NCBI RefSeq assembly: GCF_900608595.1
Contig: NZ_UWYY01000019.1
Location: 1 to 64,000, forward strand
Length of the DNA stretch: 64,000 nt
Direction of reading: 5' to 3'
DNA from: Promicromonospora panici
GTDB taxonomy: Bacteria > Actinomycetota > Actinomycetes > Actinomycetales > Cellulomonadaceae
The stretch's first letter is position 1. Each line of letters opens with the position of its first letter. Of the stretch, positions 42,918 to 51,853 are shown piece by piece. The position numbers and the translations under genes are program-made. The notes beneath the pieces are model-generated. The model did no database searches. It was not told the origin of the DNA and saw nothing but the letters and a program-made list of their open reading frames with translations.

Positions 42918-44033
42918 ATGAGAGTCACGATCCTGGGTACCGGTGCCATCGCCGCGGCCCATGCGGGCGCGATAGCAGGGCTGCCGGCCCATGGGGTGGA
43001 CGCCGTCCTGGCACACGCCGTCGACATCGACCCGGCTCGGGCGGAGGCGTTCGCCCAGCAGCACGACGTCGCCGCGCACGGGACCGACCTGGCCGCCATG
43101 CTCGCCGAGACGGATGTGCTGCACGTCTGCACGCCGCCCGGCGCCCACGTGGACGCGGCCGTGGCCGCGCTCGACGCGGGCGTGCACGTGGTGGTGGAGA
43201 AGCCCGCGACCCTCTCCCTCGCGGAGATCGACCGGATCGCGGAGGCCGAGGCCGGCTCGACCGCGAGCTTCACGCAGGTCGTGCAGCACCGGTTCGGGCA
43301 CGGTGTGCGGCAGCTGCGCCGGCTGCTCGACGACGGCGCGCTGGGCCGCCCGCTCGTCGCCACCTGCGACACCCTGTGGTTCCGCGCGCCCGAGTACTTC
43401 GAGGTGCCGTGGCGCGGGCGCTGGGACACCGAGGGCGGCGGGCCCACGATGGGCCACGGCATCCACCAGTTCGACCTGCTGCTGGCGGTGCTCGGCCCGT
43501 GGTCCGAGGTGACGGCGATGGCCGGCCGTCTCGCCCGGCACGTCGACACCGAGGACGTCTCGATGGCGATCGTGCGGTTCGAGAGCGGCGCGATGGCGAC
43601 GGTCACCAACTCCCTGCTGTCCCCGCGCGAGACCTCCGACCTGCGGTTCGACACCGAGGCGGCGACCATCGAGCTGTCGCACCTGTACGGGTATTCGGAC
43701 GCCGACTGGACGTTCACGCCCGCGAAGGGCCGGGACGACGTCGGGCAGCTGTGGCAGCCGGACCGCGCCGCGCTGCCTTCCGGTCACCTCGCCCAGCTCG
43801 TGCCGACCTACCGGGCGTTCGCCGCGGGCGAGGCGCCGCCGGTCACGGTGGGCGACACGCGCGGCACCCTGGAGCTGGTCGCGGCGATCTACCGGTCGGC
43901 GTTCACGGGAGCCGTGGTGCGGACCGGAGAGATCGGGCCCGGGGACCCGTTCTACGCGTCCATGCGCGGATCGGGCCCGGCCTGGGCGCCCGTCAAGGAC
44001 GTCGACGCGGTGCGGGCCGGCGCCAGCAGCTGA
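42918..44033 (+). CDS. Gfo/Idh/MocA-family oxidoreductase
   Basis: 371-residue NAD(P)-dependent dehydrogenase. Rossmann motif ILGTGAIAAAHAGAI, EKP motif in VVVEKPATLS, and the C-terminal substrate domain with GGGPTMGHGIHQFDLLLAVLG where the catalytic histidine lies. Gfo/Idh enzymes oxidise sugars, inositols or modified sugars. Located at the head of the rhamnogalacturonan block under a LacI-type site, it probably handles a released monosaccharide. GGACGGAG lies upstream of the ATG. Confidence 0.9.
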   Translation: MRVTILGTGAIAAAHAGAIAGLPAHGVDAVLAHAVDIDPARAEAFAQQHDVAAHGTDLAAMLAETDVLHVCTPPGAHVDAAVAALDAGVHVVVEKPATLSLAEIDRIAEAEAGSTASFTQVVQHRFGHGVRQLRRLLDDGALGRPLVATCDTLWFRAPEYFEVPWRGRWDTEGGGPTMGHGIHQFDLLLAVLGPWSEVTAMAGRLARHVDTEDVSMAIVRFESGAMATVTNSLLSPRETSDLRFDTEAATIELSHLYGYSDADWTFTPAKGRDDVGQLWQPDRAALPSGHLAQLVPTYRAFAAGEAPPVTVGDTRGTLELVAAIYRSAFTGAVVRTGEIGPGDPFYASMRGSGPAWAPVKDVDAVRAGASS

Positions 44034-44060
44034 CTCGGGGCCTCCGGTGCCGCGAGTCAG
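44030..44060 (+). terminator. Hairpin after the Gfo/Idh gene
   Basis: CTGACTCG (44030) pairs with CGAGTCAG (44053), and inner GGC/GCC extends the stem; the stop codon lies in the left arm. It would reduce read-through into the cupin gene. Confidence 0.55.
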
Positions 44061-44132
44061 TGGTGTGGTGCGCTATCGCGTCGATCGGCGTTTGATGGAG
44101 GTGAGAATGGCCGGCGCAGAGAGGTGAGGACC

Positions 44133-44969
44133 ATGACCGACGCAATCAGCGCCCCGGTATTTCCCGGCGGGACGTCGGTGTCCCACCTGCGCGTCTACGA
44201 CTGGCCCGCGCCGGACGCGCCCGGCGGGTCCGGCTCACCGCACTTCCACACGGCTTCTACCGAGGCCTACGTGACGCTCGCCGGCCGCGGCCGGGTGCAG
44301 ACGCTCAGCCAGGAGGGTTTCGCGGAGCACGAGCTCGGGCCGGGCCGGATCGTCTGGTTCAGCCCCGGCGTGATCCACCGCACCGTGAACGACGGCGGCC
44401 TCGAGGTGCTGGTCGTGATGTCCAACGCCGGGCTGCCGGAGGCCGGGGACGCCGTGCTCACGTTCCCGCCCGAGATCCTCGTGGACCCGGCGGCGTACCG
44501 CGCCGCGGCGACGCTGCCGAGCCCGTCGACCGGCGCGGGTTCGGGCGGCCGGGAGACGGCCGATGCCGCCGAACCCGGGGCCGACCCCGCCGAGGACGAC
44601 CCAGCAGTGGCCGCCGCGGCGCTCGCGCGCCGGGACCTGGCGCTCGCGGGGTTCCAGGTGCTCCGGGACGCGGTCGAGGAGGACGGCGAGGCCGCCTTCG
44701 ACGGCCTGTACGTGGCGGCGGCCCAGCTGGTCGCCCCGCAGGCGGCCGGCTGGCGGGAAGTGTGGACGACGTCGGTGGGGCGCGCCGTCGCCGAGACCGA
44801 CTGGGCCCTGGCCGCGCTGGCCCCGGAGTCGGGTGCGGATCCGGGCGCGGCGGAGGCTGCCGTCGTCGGGCACCTGGAGTTCGGGCGGGTCGCCGCTCGC
44901 GACGCCGAGCCCGGCCACCGGCGCTACGGGATGTGCGGCCGGCTGCAGGTCTGGTCGACGCGGGGCTGA
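44133..44969 (+). CDS. Cupin-domain protein
   Basis: 278-residue protein. The N-terminal half is a cupin: SPHFHTASTEAYVTLAGRGR carries the H-x-H and E metal ligands of motif 1, and VWFSPGVIHRTVNDGG has the motif 2 histidine. A low-complexity Pro/Ala/Glu linker (about 130-155) leads to a helical C-terminal domain without recognised family. Might bind a sugar or act as an isomerase. GAGGTGAGGA precedes the ATG. It lies 99 bp after the Gfo/Idh gene and 229 bp before a transporter operon. Confidence 0.8.
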   Translation: MTDAISAPVFPGGTSVSHLRVYDWPAPDAPGGSGSPHFHTASTEAYVTLAGRGRVQTLSQEGFAEHELGPGRIVWFSPGVIHRTVNDGGLEVLVVMSNAGLPEAGDAVLTFPPEILVDPAAYRAAATLPSPSTGAGSGGRETADAAEPGADPAEDDPAVAAAALARRDLALAGFQVLRDAVEEDGEAAFDGLYVAAAQLVAPQAAGWREVWTTSVGRAVAETDWALAALAPESGADPGAAEAAVVGHLEFGRVAARDAEPGHRRYGMCGRLQVWSTRG

Positions 44970-45063
44970 GCCGCAGGGGGCGCCGTCCGCCACCCGCAGT
45001 CGCACCCCCTGCGATCGGCCAGTTGCCCGCCGTCCCCTTCAGGGGCCATGGGTCGCTTCGACC

Positions 45064-45075
45064 TGTATCGATGCA
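45064..45075. promoter_or_regulatory. LacI-type operator-like site 1 upstream of transporter operon
   Basis: TGTATCGATGCA, a near-palindrome centred on CG, 135 bp before the binding-protein gene and 65 bp from a related site. Confidence 0.5.
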
Positions 45076-45128
45076 CTTCGTTACGAATTCCTGACCTCAG
45101 GCCCTGGACAACGCTTCCCGAGTGAGTA

Positions 45129-45142
45129 TTGTATCGATTCAG
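45129..45142. promoter_or_regulatory. LacI-type operator-like site 2 upstream of transporter operon
   Basis: TTGTATCGATTCAG, a strong match to the recurring motif of this block. It overlaps a possible -10 (TATTGT, 45127). The 65-bp distance from site 1 would allow looping. Confidence 0.6.
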
Positions 45143-45198
45143 TCGGCCGTCGAGGATGCAGCCGGCGTGCCAACAGCAGTACGAGCAAGGAGGCTCAC

Positions 45199-46527
45199 GT
45201 GGTCCGCACACGCACCACCACAAGGACGGCCGCCGTCCAGGTCACTGCCCTCGCGGCGGCATCGGCCCTCGCCCTCTCGGCGTGCGGGGGCGGTTCCGGC
45301 CCCTCGGCCGAGGCGGCCCCGGTCGCCACCGACCGCGACATCGAGCTGTCGCTCGTCTGGTGGGGGGATGACGACCGCGCGTCCAGGTACGAGGAGGCCG
45401 TCGAGCTGTTCGAGGCGGAGTACCCGAACATCGACGTCCAGACCCAGTTCCAGGCATGGGACGACTACTGGACCGCGCGCACCACCGAGGCCGCGGGGCA
45501 GACCCTGCCCGACGTCTTCCAGATGGACCTCGCCTACATCCACCAGTACGCGTCGAACAACCAGCTGCTCGACCTGTCGAGCCAGGCGGGCATCAACCTG
45601 GAGACCGAGGGGCTCGACGAGACACTGCTCGCCTCCGGCTCCCTCGAAGGTGGGCAGTTCGGCATCCCCACGAGCACGAACACGCTCGGCATCATGTACC
45701 ACCAGGACCTCCTGGACGAGGTGGGCATCGACCCGCCGGCGGAAGGGCTCACCTGGGACGAGTACGACTCCTGGATCCGTGAGGTCAGCGAAGCCGGGGC
45801 CGACAGCGACCCGCAGATCTATGGCGGCACGGACTACACCGGCACCCTCTGGCTCTTCATCCAGTGGCTGATCCAGCAGGGCAAGACGCCGTTCGGCGAC
45901 GACGGCATGCCGGCCTTCGAGGAGTCGGACCTCGTCGCCTGGGTCGAGCGCACCCAGCCTCTGCGCGACGACGGTGTGTTCTTCCCGATCGAGCGGGTCA
46001 AGCAGGTCGAGCCCCTCACGGGCATGCAGGTGGGGCAGGCCGCGACCGAGATGTCGTGGGACAACATGCTGGCCGGGTACTCGGCCGGCGCCGAGTCCGA
46101 GAACCTCGACCTGCTGCCGCTGCCCACGGGCGACGACGGATCCGCCCAGTTCTGGAAGCCGTCGATGCTGCTCTCGGCGTCCTCCACCACTGAGGAGCCG
46201 GACGCCGCCGCCACGCTCATCAACTTCCTCGTGACCGACCCCGAGGTGGGCCAGATCTTCGGCACCTCGAAGGGCGTGCCGGCGGTGGCGGCCCAGCGGG
46301 ACGCGATGGAGATCGCGGACGGCTCGATCGACGACAAGATCGTGACCTACGAGGACGAGGTGGCGGAGCGCGTCACGGCGGACACGCCGCTCCCGGTCGA
46401 GGGCTACGGCGTGGTCGAGGCGGAGTTCAAGCGCCTCGGCGAGGAGCTCGCGTACGGCAACGTCACCGCCGAGGAGTTCGCCGCCCAGTGGTTCCAGTAC
46501 GCCGAATCGAACCTCGGCGGGTCCTGA
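45199..46527 (+). CDS. CUT1 sugar-binding lipoprotein
   Basis: 442-residue solute-binding protein; GTG start with AAGGAGG 5 bases upstream. Signal peptide with lipobox ending at Cys29 (LSAC). Core motifs include YEEAVELFEAEYPNIDVQTQ, LPDVFQMDLAYIHQY and FGIPTSTNTLGIMY, a family-1 sugar-binding protein. Two permease genes follow with 2-bp and overlapping junctions. A closely related binding protein is encoded at 51854 without its own permeases. The rhamnogalacturonan lyase neighbours suggest an RG-I oligosaccharide or its disaccharide as ligand. Confidence 0.92.
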   Translation: MVRTRTTTRTAAVQVTALAAASALALSACGGGSGPSAEAAPVATDRDIELSLVWWGDDDRASRYEEAVELFEAEYPNIDVQTQFQAWDDYWTARTTEAAGQTLPDVFQMDLAYIHQYASNNQLLDLSSQAGINLETEGLDETLLASGSLEGGQFGIPTSTNTLGIMYHQDLLDEVGIDPPAEGLTWDEYDSWIREVSEAGADSDPQIYGGTDYTGTLWLFIQWLIQQGKTPFGDDGMPAFEESDLVAWVERTQPLRDDGVFFPIERVKQVEPLTGMQVGQAATEMSWDNMLAGYSAGAESENLDLLPLPTGDDGSAQFWKPSMLLSASSTTEEPDAAATLINFLVTDPEVGQIFGTSKGVPAVAAQRDAMEIADGSIDDKIVTYEDEVAERVTADTPLPVEGYGVVEAEFKRLGEELAYGNVTAEEFAAQWFQYAESNLGGS

Positions 46528-46529
46528 CC

Positions 46530-47534
46530 ATGTCAGCTACCACCACCGAACGCGACGGGCCCGGCGGGCGCGGGCCCGGCGGGAACGGCACCGCGCGGGG
46601 GGCGACCACGGCGTCGTCCCCCGCGCGGGGCGGCACCGCCAAGCCGCCGCGGAGCCGGGCCGATACGCGCGCGGGCTACGCGTTCCTGTCCCCGTGGTTG
46701 CTGGGGTTCGGCCTGCTGACGGCCGGCCCGATGCTGATGTCGCTGTACCTCGCGTTCACCGACTACAACCTGTTCCGGGCGCCGGAGTTCGTGGGCATCG
46801 ACAACTTCACCGCCCTGTTCGCCGACCCGCGCTTCCTGAAGTCGGCCCAGGTCACGGCGATCTACGTGCTGGTGGGCGTCCCGGTGAAGCTGGCCGCCGC
46901 GCTGGCGGTGGCGATGCTGCTCAACGCCAAGCACCGCGGGCAGGGCGCGTACCGCTCGATGTTCTACGCGCCGTCGCTCATCGGGGCCAGCGTGTCCGTG
47001 GCGATCGTGTGGCGCGCGATGTTCATCGACGACGGCATCGCCGACCGGGTCCAGCAGTTCTTCGGCCTCCCGGCCGGCGGCTGGGTGGGTGATCCCAGCA
47101 TGACCATGCCGATGATGATCCTGCTGGCGGTGTGGCAGTTCGGCGCCCCGATGGTGATCTTCCTGGCCGGGCTCAAGCAGATCCCGGCCGAGCTGCTGGA
47201 GGCGGCCGCCGTCGACGGCGCGGGCCCGATCCGGCGGTTCGTGTCCGTGACGATCCCGATGCTGTCCCCGGTGCTGTTCTTCAACCTGCTGCTCGAGACG
47301 ATCGGCGCGTTCCAGGTGTTCAGCTCGGCCTTCATCATCTCGGGCGGCACGGGCGGCCCGGCCGACTCCACGCTCTTCTACACGTTCTACCTCTACATCA
47401 AGGGCTTCACGGAGTTCCGTATGGGGTACGCGTCGGCCATGGCCTGGGTGCTCGTGCTCGTCGTCGGCATCATCACGGCCGTCCTGTTCCGCACCTCGCG
47501 TGCGTGGGTCCACTACACGGGAGACCAGCGATGA
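46530..47534 (+). CDS. CUT1 sugar ABC transporter permease (MalF/UgpA-like)
   Basis: 334-residue permease with six predicted helices after a disordered Gly/Ala-rich N-terminus of about 45 residues. EAA loop LLEAAAVDGAGPIRRFVSVT. The PWLLGFGLLTAGPMLMSLYLAF segment is typical of CUT1 permease 1. It begins 2 bp after the binding-protein stop and its end overlaps the next permease gene by 4 bases. No ATPase gene in this operon. Confidence 0.92.
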   Translation: MSATTTERDGPGGRGPGGNGTARGATTASSPARGGTAKPPRSRADTRAGYAFLSPWLLGFGLLTAGPMLMSLYLAFTDYNLFRAPEFVGIDNFTALFADPRFLKSAQVTAIYVLVGVPVKLAAALAVAMLLNAKHRGQGAYRSMFYAPSLIGASVSVAIVWRAMFIDDGIADRVQQFFGLPAGGWVGDPSMTMPMMILLAVWQFGAPMVIFLAGLKQIPAELLEAAAVDGAGPIRRFVSVTIPMLSPVLFFNLLLETIGAFQVFSSAFIISGGTGGPADSTLFYTFYLYIKGFTEFRMGYASAMAWVLVLVVGIITAVLFRTSRAWVHYTGDQR

Positions 47535-48460
47535 GCGAGAACCTCTACCCGAACCACACCGCGCAGGAGGCCGGGGCGACGCTGCTCGCCGAGCGAGGCG
47601 GCTCGCCCTCGAGCCAGGCCCGCCAACGCCGGCGCACCAACTCCGTGGTGTTCCACACGCTGGTGATCGCCGTCGCCGTGGTGATCCTGTACCCCGGCGT
47701 GTGGATGGTGATGAGCTCGTTCAAGCCGAACGGCGACATCGTCGGCAACGTGAACCTGTGGCCGGAGACGTGGACGCTCGACAACTACGTGTCCGCGCTC
47801 GGCGGGATCGGAGGTGTGTCGTTCTGGAGCTTCGTCCTCAACTCACTGATCCTCGCGGTCGGCTCCGTGGTCGGCATAGTCCTGTCCGCCACCGTCTCGG
47901 CCTACGCGTTCGCCCGCATCAGCTTCCCCGGGCGCGGGGTGTACTTCGCGATCATGATCGGCACGATGCTGCTGCCGTTCCACGTGGTGATCATCCCGCA
48001 GTACATCCTGTTCAACTCGATGGGCATGGTGAACACGTTCCTGCCGCTGCTGGCCCCGAAGTTCCTGGCCACCGAGGCGTTCTTCGTGTTCCTCATGGTG
48101 CAGTTCCTGCGGGGGCTGCCGCGCGAGCTCGACGAGGCCGCGCGGATCGACGGCTGCGGGCACTGGGGGATCTTCCGGCTGGTGCTGCTCCCGCTGATGC
48201 GGCCGGCGGTGATCACCAGCTCGATCTTCGCGTTCATCTGGTCGTGGAACGACTTCCTCGGGCCGCTGCTCTACCTCAAGCAGCCCGAGACGTACCCGCT
48301 GCCCATCGCGCTGCGCATCTACGTGGACCAGACGTCGGTGTCCGACTACGGCGCGCAGATGGCCATGGCCGTGCTCGCGCTGGTGCCGGTGCTCCTGTTC
48401 TTCGTGCTGTTCCAGCGGTACCTCGTCGACGGTGTCGCGACGCAGGGCCTCAAGGGCTGA
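47531..48460 (+). CDS. CUT1 sugar ABC transporter permease (MalG/UgpE-like)
   Basis: 309-residue second permease. Six helices, with the hallmark WMVMSSFKPNGDIVGNVNLWP after helix 1, EAA loop LDEAARIDGCGHWGIFRLVL and C-terminal FQRYLVDGVATQGLKG. It ends 9 bp from the convergent DUF2264 gene, leaving little room for a terminator. It completes the binding protein/permease/permease unit; the energising ATPase must be encoded elsewhere. Confidence 0.92.
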   Translation: MSENLYPNHTAQEAGATLLAERGGSPSSQARQRRRTNSVVFHTLVIAVAVVILYPGVWMVMSSFKPNGDIVGNVNLWPETWTLDNYVSALGGIGGVSFWSFVLNSLILAVGSVVGIVLSATVSAYAFARISFPGRGVYFAIMIGTMLLPFHVVIIPQYILFNSMGMVNTFLPLLAPKFLATEAFFVFLMVQFLRGLPRELDEAARIDGCGHWGIFRLVLLPLMRPAVITSSIFAFIWSWNDFLGPLLYLKQPETYPLPIALRIYVDQTSVSDYGAQMAMAVLALVPVLLFFVLFQRYLVDGVATQGLKG

Positions 48461-48469
48461 TCCGCTGGG

Positions 48470-50497
48470 TCACGGGACCGGGCCGGTGGGCCCCTCGACG
48501 ACGTCCACCGGCCCGTCCCGCCAGCGGACGGCGACCCGGGTGCGGCCGGCGTCGGGCAGCCTCGTCACCGACTCGACGGCGTCCAGATCGAGCGGCGACG
48601 GGACCCCCGTGAGCACCACGAGCGCCGCGCCCACCTCGCCCGCCGTCACGGGCAGGCTGCTGCGCAGCCACGGCGTCGCCGACGCCGCTGCCAGCGGGTC
48701 GGCCCCCAGCCGCCGCCGTGTCCCTGGCACGCCCAGCCCGGTCAGCCCCTTGACGAGCGAGGACAGCCCGTCGGGGCGGACGACGCGCACCCAGTTCGCG
48801 CCGGTCTCGACGGTCAGGCCGCTCGCGTCCGGGGCGGCCAACGCCCAGCCGCCCACGTGGAGGCGCCACGGGCCGACGTCGCGCGGCCACGCCGCGGCGT
48901 CGACGTCCGTACCGTTCCCGGACACGCCGTCCGGCACGTCCTGGAGGTACCAGCCGATGCGGACCTCGAACCGGCCGCGCACCACCGAGGCCGTGACCAG
49001 CCGCGGCCCACGGCGTATCGATGCCCAGGTGGCGGCGGCGCCGTCGGCCGCAGACGACGGCAGGTCCAGCCAGTGCACCCGAGACCACGAGGTGGCCACA
49101 TGATCGCCGAGCATGAGCCGGTCGATGCCGTCGCGGTGGGACGGCGCGCCGTCGGCGTCGAGCAGCGCGACGTGCGACTCGACGGGTGCGGCTATCGCGT
49201 CCTGCGAGAGCTGGGGCGAGACCAGGTTGGCGTAGGCGGCCCGGCGGTAGAAGGGGTCGTCGGCGTGCGGCTCCACCGCGTGCTCCATGAGGCGGTCCGA
49301 ACCGTGGTTGACGATGCGGACGAGACCGTCCTCCGGCGTGCTGGAGACCAGCCAGCCCGGTGCGCGCAGCGGCACCACGGCGTCGTCGTGCCAGGCCTCT
49401 GGCGTCTCCGGCTCCGCCGTCCAGACGGCGTGGTCCGGCGGCAGCAGCAGCCCGAGGAAGCCCTTGCTCGCCCAGTAGGGCGACGCCGCCCCGGTGTAGA
49501 GCTGCCGGACCCGGTCGTAGCGGTGGTGCCAGCCGACCGGGAGCAGCCCGTGCTCGTCGACAGACCCGGCGGCCAGGAAGTGCTCCGCGACGGCGCCCGT
49601 CAGCGCGCGGGTCTGTCCCGGCACGAGCGGCGTCGCGTCGGCCAGAGCGCCCGCCCAGAACGGGGCGAGCATGCCCAGCCGGTAGGTGGCCGACCGGCCC
49701 TGCAGGAGCGGCGCGCCGGTGGCGCCCACGAGGTGCCGGGCCTGGCCGAGGTAGGCGTGCAGCCGGTCGGCGTGCCGCTCGGGCACCGGCCCGCCTTGGA
49801 TGCGGGCGTGCAGCACGGGGTAGAAGTGCCAGGCCCAGCCGGCGTACCAGTCGAAGGACTGACGCCGCCCGTCCTGGCCGTGCCCGTCCGAGTACCAGCC
49901 GTCGCCCACGTACAGGCGCTCCTGGAGCTCCTCGTTGCGGTCGAGGTCCGCCTGGTCCCACGGGCCACCGACCGACGCGAGGAATTCCTCGATGATGTTC
50001 TGGAACCAGATCCAGTTGTTGCGGTAGCCGCGCGTGCCGACGATCCCCGCCAGCCAGTCGACGGTGCGCTCCTGCGTCACCTGGTCGAGCCGGTCCCAGA
50101 GCCACCGCCGCGTCTCGGACAGAGCTATCGCGACGGAGGCGGCCTCGACGACCGCCTGCCGGCGCTCGTCGATGCGGGGCCAGCGCTCGGGATGGGTAGG
50201 GTCGGTGCCGTGCCGCAGTCCGTCGGCGTAGCGTTCCAGGAGCCCGGCCGGGTCGTCGCCGTCCTCGCCGCGCAGGCGGAATGCGGCGAGCAGGAACGTG
50301 CGGGCGTAGCCCTCGAGCCCGTCGCTCCACGCGCCCGAGGCGCTGACGGGACCGGGCAGCCGGATGAGCGAGCGACCGGGCGAGGCGTGGGCGGCCGTCG
50401 CGCCGAGCAGCTCGTCGGCAGTGGTCAGCCAGCGGTCGCGCGTCCAGCGCCGGGCGGGTCGGAGGGCGGCGTGGACAGCGGTGTCAGGACTCGTCAC
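48470..50497 (-). CDS. DUF2264 family protein
   Basis: About 675 residues. The DUF2264 pattern is clear: WTRDRWLTTADELL near the start, GYRNNWIWFQNIIEEFL, and DGWYSDGHGQDGRRQSFDWY, AGWAWHFYP. The helical toroid-like N-terminal half resembles polysaccharide lyase or unsaturated glycoside hydrolase folds, followed by a beta-rich C-terminal half. Biochemical role unknown to me, but DUF2264 genes recur in pectin and rhamnogalacturonan loci. No signal peptide. The GTG at 50497 aligns with where family members begin; a GTG at 50554 is also in frame, and neither has a good ribosome site. It diverges from the hybrid regulator. Confidence 0.8.
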   Translation of the reverse strand: MTSPDTAVHAALRPARRWTRDRWLTTADELLGATAAHASPGRSLIRLPGPVSASGAWSDGLEGYARTFLLAAFRLRGEDGDDPAGLLERYADGLRHGTDPTHPERWPRIDERRQAVVEAASVAIALSETRRWLWDRLDQVTQERTVDWLAGIVGTRGYRNNWIWFQNIIEEFLASVGGPWDQADLDRNEELQERLYVGDGWYSDGHGQDGRRQSFDWYAGWAWHFYPVLHARIQGGPVPERHADRLHAYLGQARHLVGATGAPLLQGRSATYRLGMLAPFWAGALADATPLVPGQTRALTGAVAEHFLAAGSVDEHGLLPVGWHHRYDRVRQLYTGAASPYWASKGFLGLLLPPDHAVWTAEPETPEAWHDDAVVPLRAPGWLVSSTPEDGLVRIVNHGSDRLMEHAVEPHADDPFYRRAAYANLVSPQLSQDAIAAPVESHVALLDADGAPSHRDGIDRLMLGDHVATSWSRVHWLDLPSSAADGAAATWASIRRGPRLVTASVVRGRFEVRIGWYLQDVPDGVSGNGTDVDAAAWPRDVGPWRLHVGGWALAAPDASGLTVETGANWVRVVRPDGLSSLVKGLTGLGVPGTRRRLGADPLAAASATPWLRSSLPVTAGEVGAALVVLTGVPSPLDLDAVESVTRLPDAGRTRVAVRWRDGPVDVVEGPTGPVP

Positions 50498-50530
50498 TGC
50501 GGGAGTCTCACCGACCCGCGTGAGCGGTGC

Positions 50531-50547
50531 GTCCGATCGGACATTTC
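50531..50547. promoter_or_regulatory. Operator-like palindrome in the DUF2264/regulator gap
   Basis: GTCCGATCGGAC (50531-50542) is a perfect 12-bp palindrome. It is part of CCGATCGGACATTTC (50533-50547), which recurs with one difference at 56896-56910. Likely binding site for the adjacent hybrid regulator. Confidence 0.6.
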
Positions 50548-50616
50548 CAGTCACTGCCGGTCGGCCGGGTCGCTACAGTGCTGCCCCGGACCTCACCGGC
50601 GAGGGAGGAGCTGACC

Positions 50617-51696
50617 ATGCAGCTGCCGCGGGCGAGGCACGAGTACCTGCTGCGCGAGGTGGAGCTGCGCGGAAGCCTGCGCTCCGCGGAGGCCGCGGAA
50701 CGGCTCGGCGTCTCGGAGGTCACGATCCGCCGCGACATCATGGCGCTCGACCGGGCCGGCAAGCTGGCGCGGGTGCACGGCGGGGCGATAGCGCTCCGCT
50801 CGTCCCGGGGGCCCGAGGCAGCGCGGGTCCTGGTCGGTGTGGTGGTGCCCAGCACCGCGACACACTTTCCCCAGTTCGTGCGCGGCATGGAGTCCCTGGC
50901 CCCTGCGGTCCGGGCCCGGCTGGTGCTCGGGGTGTCGCACTACCGGCCGGAGGTGGAGGAGGCCCAGGTCGCGCGCATGATTGCCCTGGGCGCCGCGGGC
51001 ATCGCCATCGCCCCGACCACCCGCGGCCGGGAGCCCGCGGAGCTCGCCGCGTGGGCGTCCGCCATCCCGGTACCGGTGGTCCTCGTGGAGCGGCGTATCG
51101 ACGGGATGACCCGGCTCAGCGAGCTGGACCTGGCCCGGACGGACCTGACCCACGGCGCGGTGGTCGCCGTCGAGCACCTCGCGGCGCTGGGCCACCACCG
51201 CATAGCGCTCGCCGTGTACGACCGGACGCCCACCGCGCCCTACGTGCGCGAGGGCTACCGGCAGGCGGTCGACCGGCTCGGCCTCGCGCCCGCGCCCACG
51301 GCGTCCCTGCCCAAGGGCGAGGATGATCCCGCCGCGCTCGAGCACGCCGTCGGGCAACTGCTCGACGAGTGCACCCGGGCGGGCGTGCGCGCCGTGATCG
51401 TGCACACGGACCATCACGCGGCGCGGTTCGTCGAGGCCGCGCTGGACCGCGGGATGCGGGTTCCGCAGGACCTCGCCGTCGTGGCGTACGACGACGAGAA
51501 CGCCGAGCTGGCGGCGGTGCCGCTCACCGCCGTCACACCGCCACGCTGGGAGCTGGGCCGCGAGGCGCTCCGGCTCCTCGTCGACCGGATCGCCGAGCAG
51601 GGCGGCGACCGGGACGAGGACCGCCGCCCACCACGCCACGTCGACCTGCTGCCGCGCCTGACGATCCGGGAGTCGTGCGGCGGCAGGCCGCGCTGA
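50617..51696 (+). CDS. Hybrid transcriptional regulator: DeoR-type HTH with LacI-type sensor
   Basis: 359-residue regulator. The N-terminus carries a DeoR winged helix (RHEYLLREVELRGSLRSAEA, AERLGVSEVTIRRDIMALDR) with the DeoR-specific RVHGGAIAL. Instead of the DeoR sugar-phosphate isomerase-like domain, the rest is a LacI/periplasmic-binding-type sensor (VGVVVPSTATHFPQFVRGME, DLAVVAYDDENAELAAVPLTAV). So it should sense a free sugar rather than a sugar phosphate. GGGAGGAG lies before the ATG. It diverges from the DUF2264 gene and precedes an orphan binding-protein gene; likely targets are those and PL26/PL11, where its candidate motif recurs. Confidence 0.88.
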   Translation: MQLPRARHEYLLREVELRGSLRSAEAAERLGVSEVTIRRDIMALDRAGKLARVHGGAIALRSSRGPEAARVLVGVVVPSTATHFPQFVRGMESLAPAVRARLVLGVSHYRPEVEEAQVARMIALGAAGIAIAPTTRGREPAELAAWASAIPVPVVLVERRIDGMTRLSELDLARTDLTHGAVVAVEHLAALGHHRIALAVYDRTPTAPYVREGYRQAVDRLGLAPAPTASLPKGEDDPAALEHAVGQLLDECTRAGVRAVIVHTDHHAARFVEAALDRGMRVPQDLAVVAYDDENAELAAVPLTAVTPPRWELGREALRLLVDRIAEQGGDRDEDRRPPRHVDLLPRLTIRESCGGRPR

Positions 51697-51714
51697 ACCG
51701 ACGTGTCAGAACCC

Positions 51715-51734
51715 CAGGTCACCAGAGTGACCTG
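51715..51734. promoter_or_regulatory. 8-bp dyad between regulator and orphan binding-protein gene
   Basis: CAGGTCAC (51715-51722) and GTGACCTG (51727-51734) around a 4-base centre, 19 bp past the regulator stop. Could be a weak terminator hairpin or an operator; sequence cannot decide. Confidence 0.45.
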
Positions 51735-51760
51735 TGCGTCCGACATGTCACGGGCGCCTG

Positions 51761-51780
51761 ACCGTTCTTGTCCGTTTTCG
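51761..51780. promoter_or_regulatory. Possible site related to the CGGACA motif upstream of orphan binding-protein gene
   Basis: On the minus strand the stretch contains AACGGACAAGAACGG, which shares AACGGACA with the element at 56896. A weaker match than the other two. Confidence 0.3.
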
Positions 51781-51853
51781 TCGGTTCCCCGCACACGGCG
51801 GGCAGCATTCTGCCGTGCGCGGAGGCGCAGACGGCTGAGCAAGGAGGCTCACG

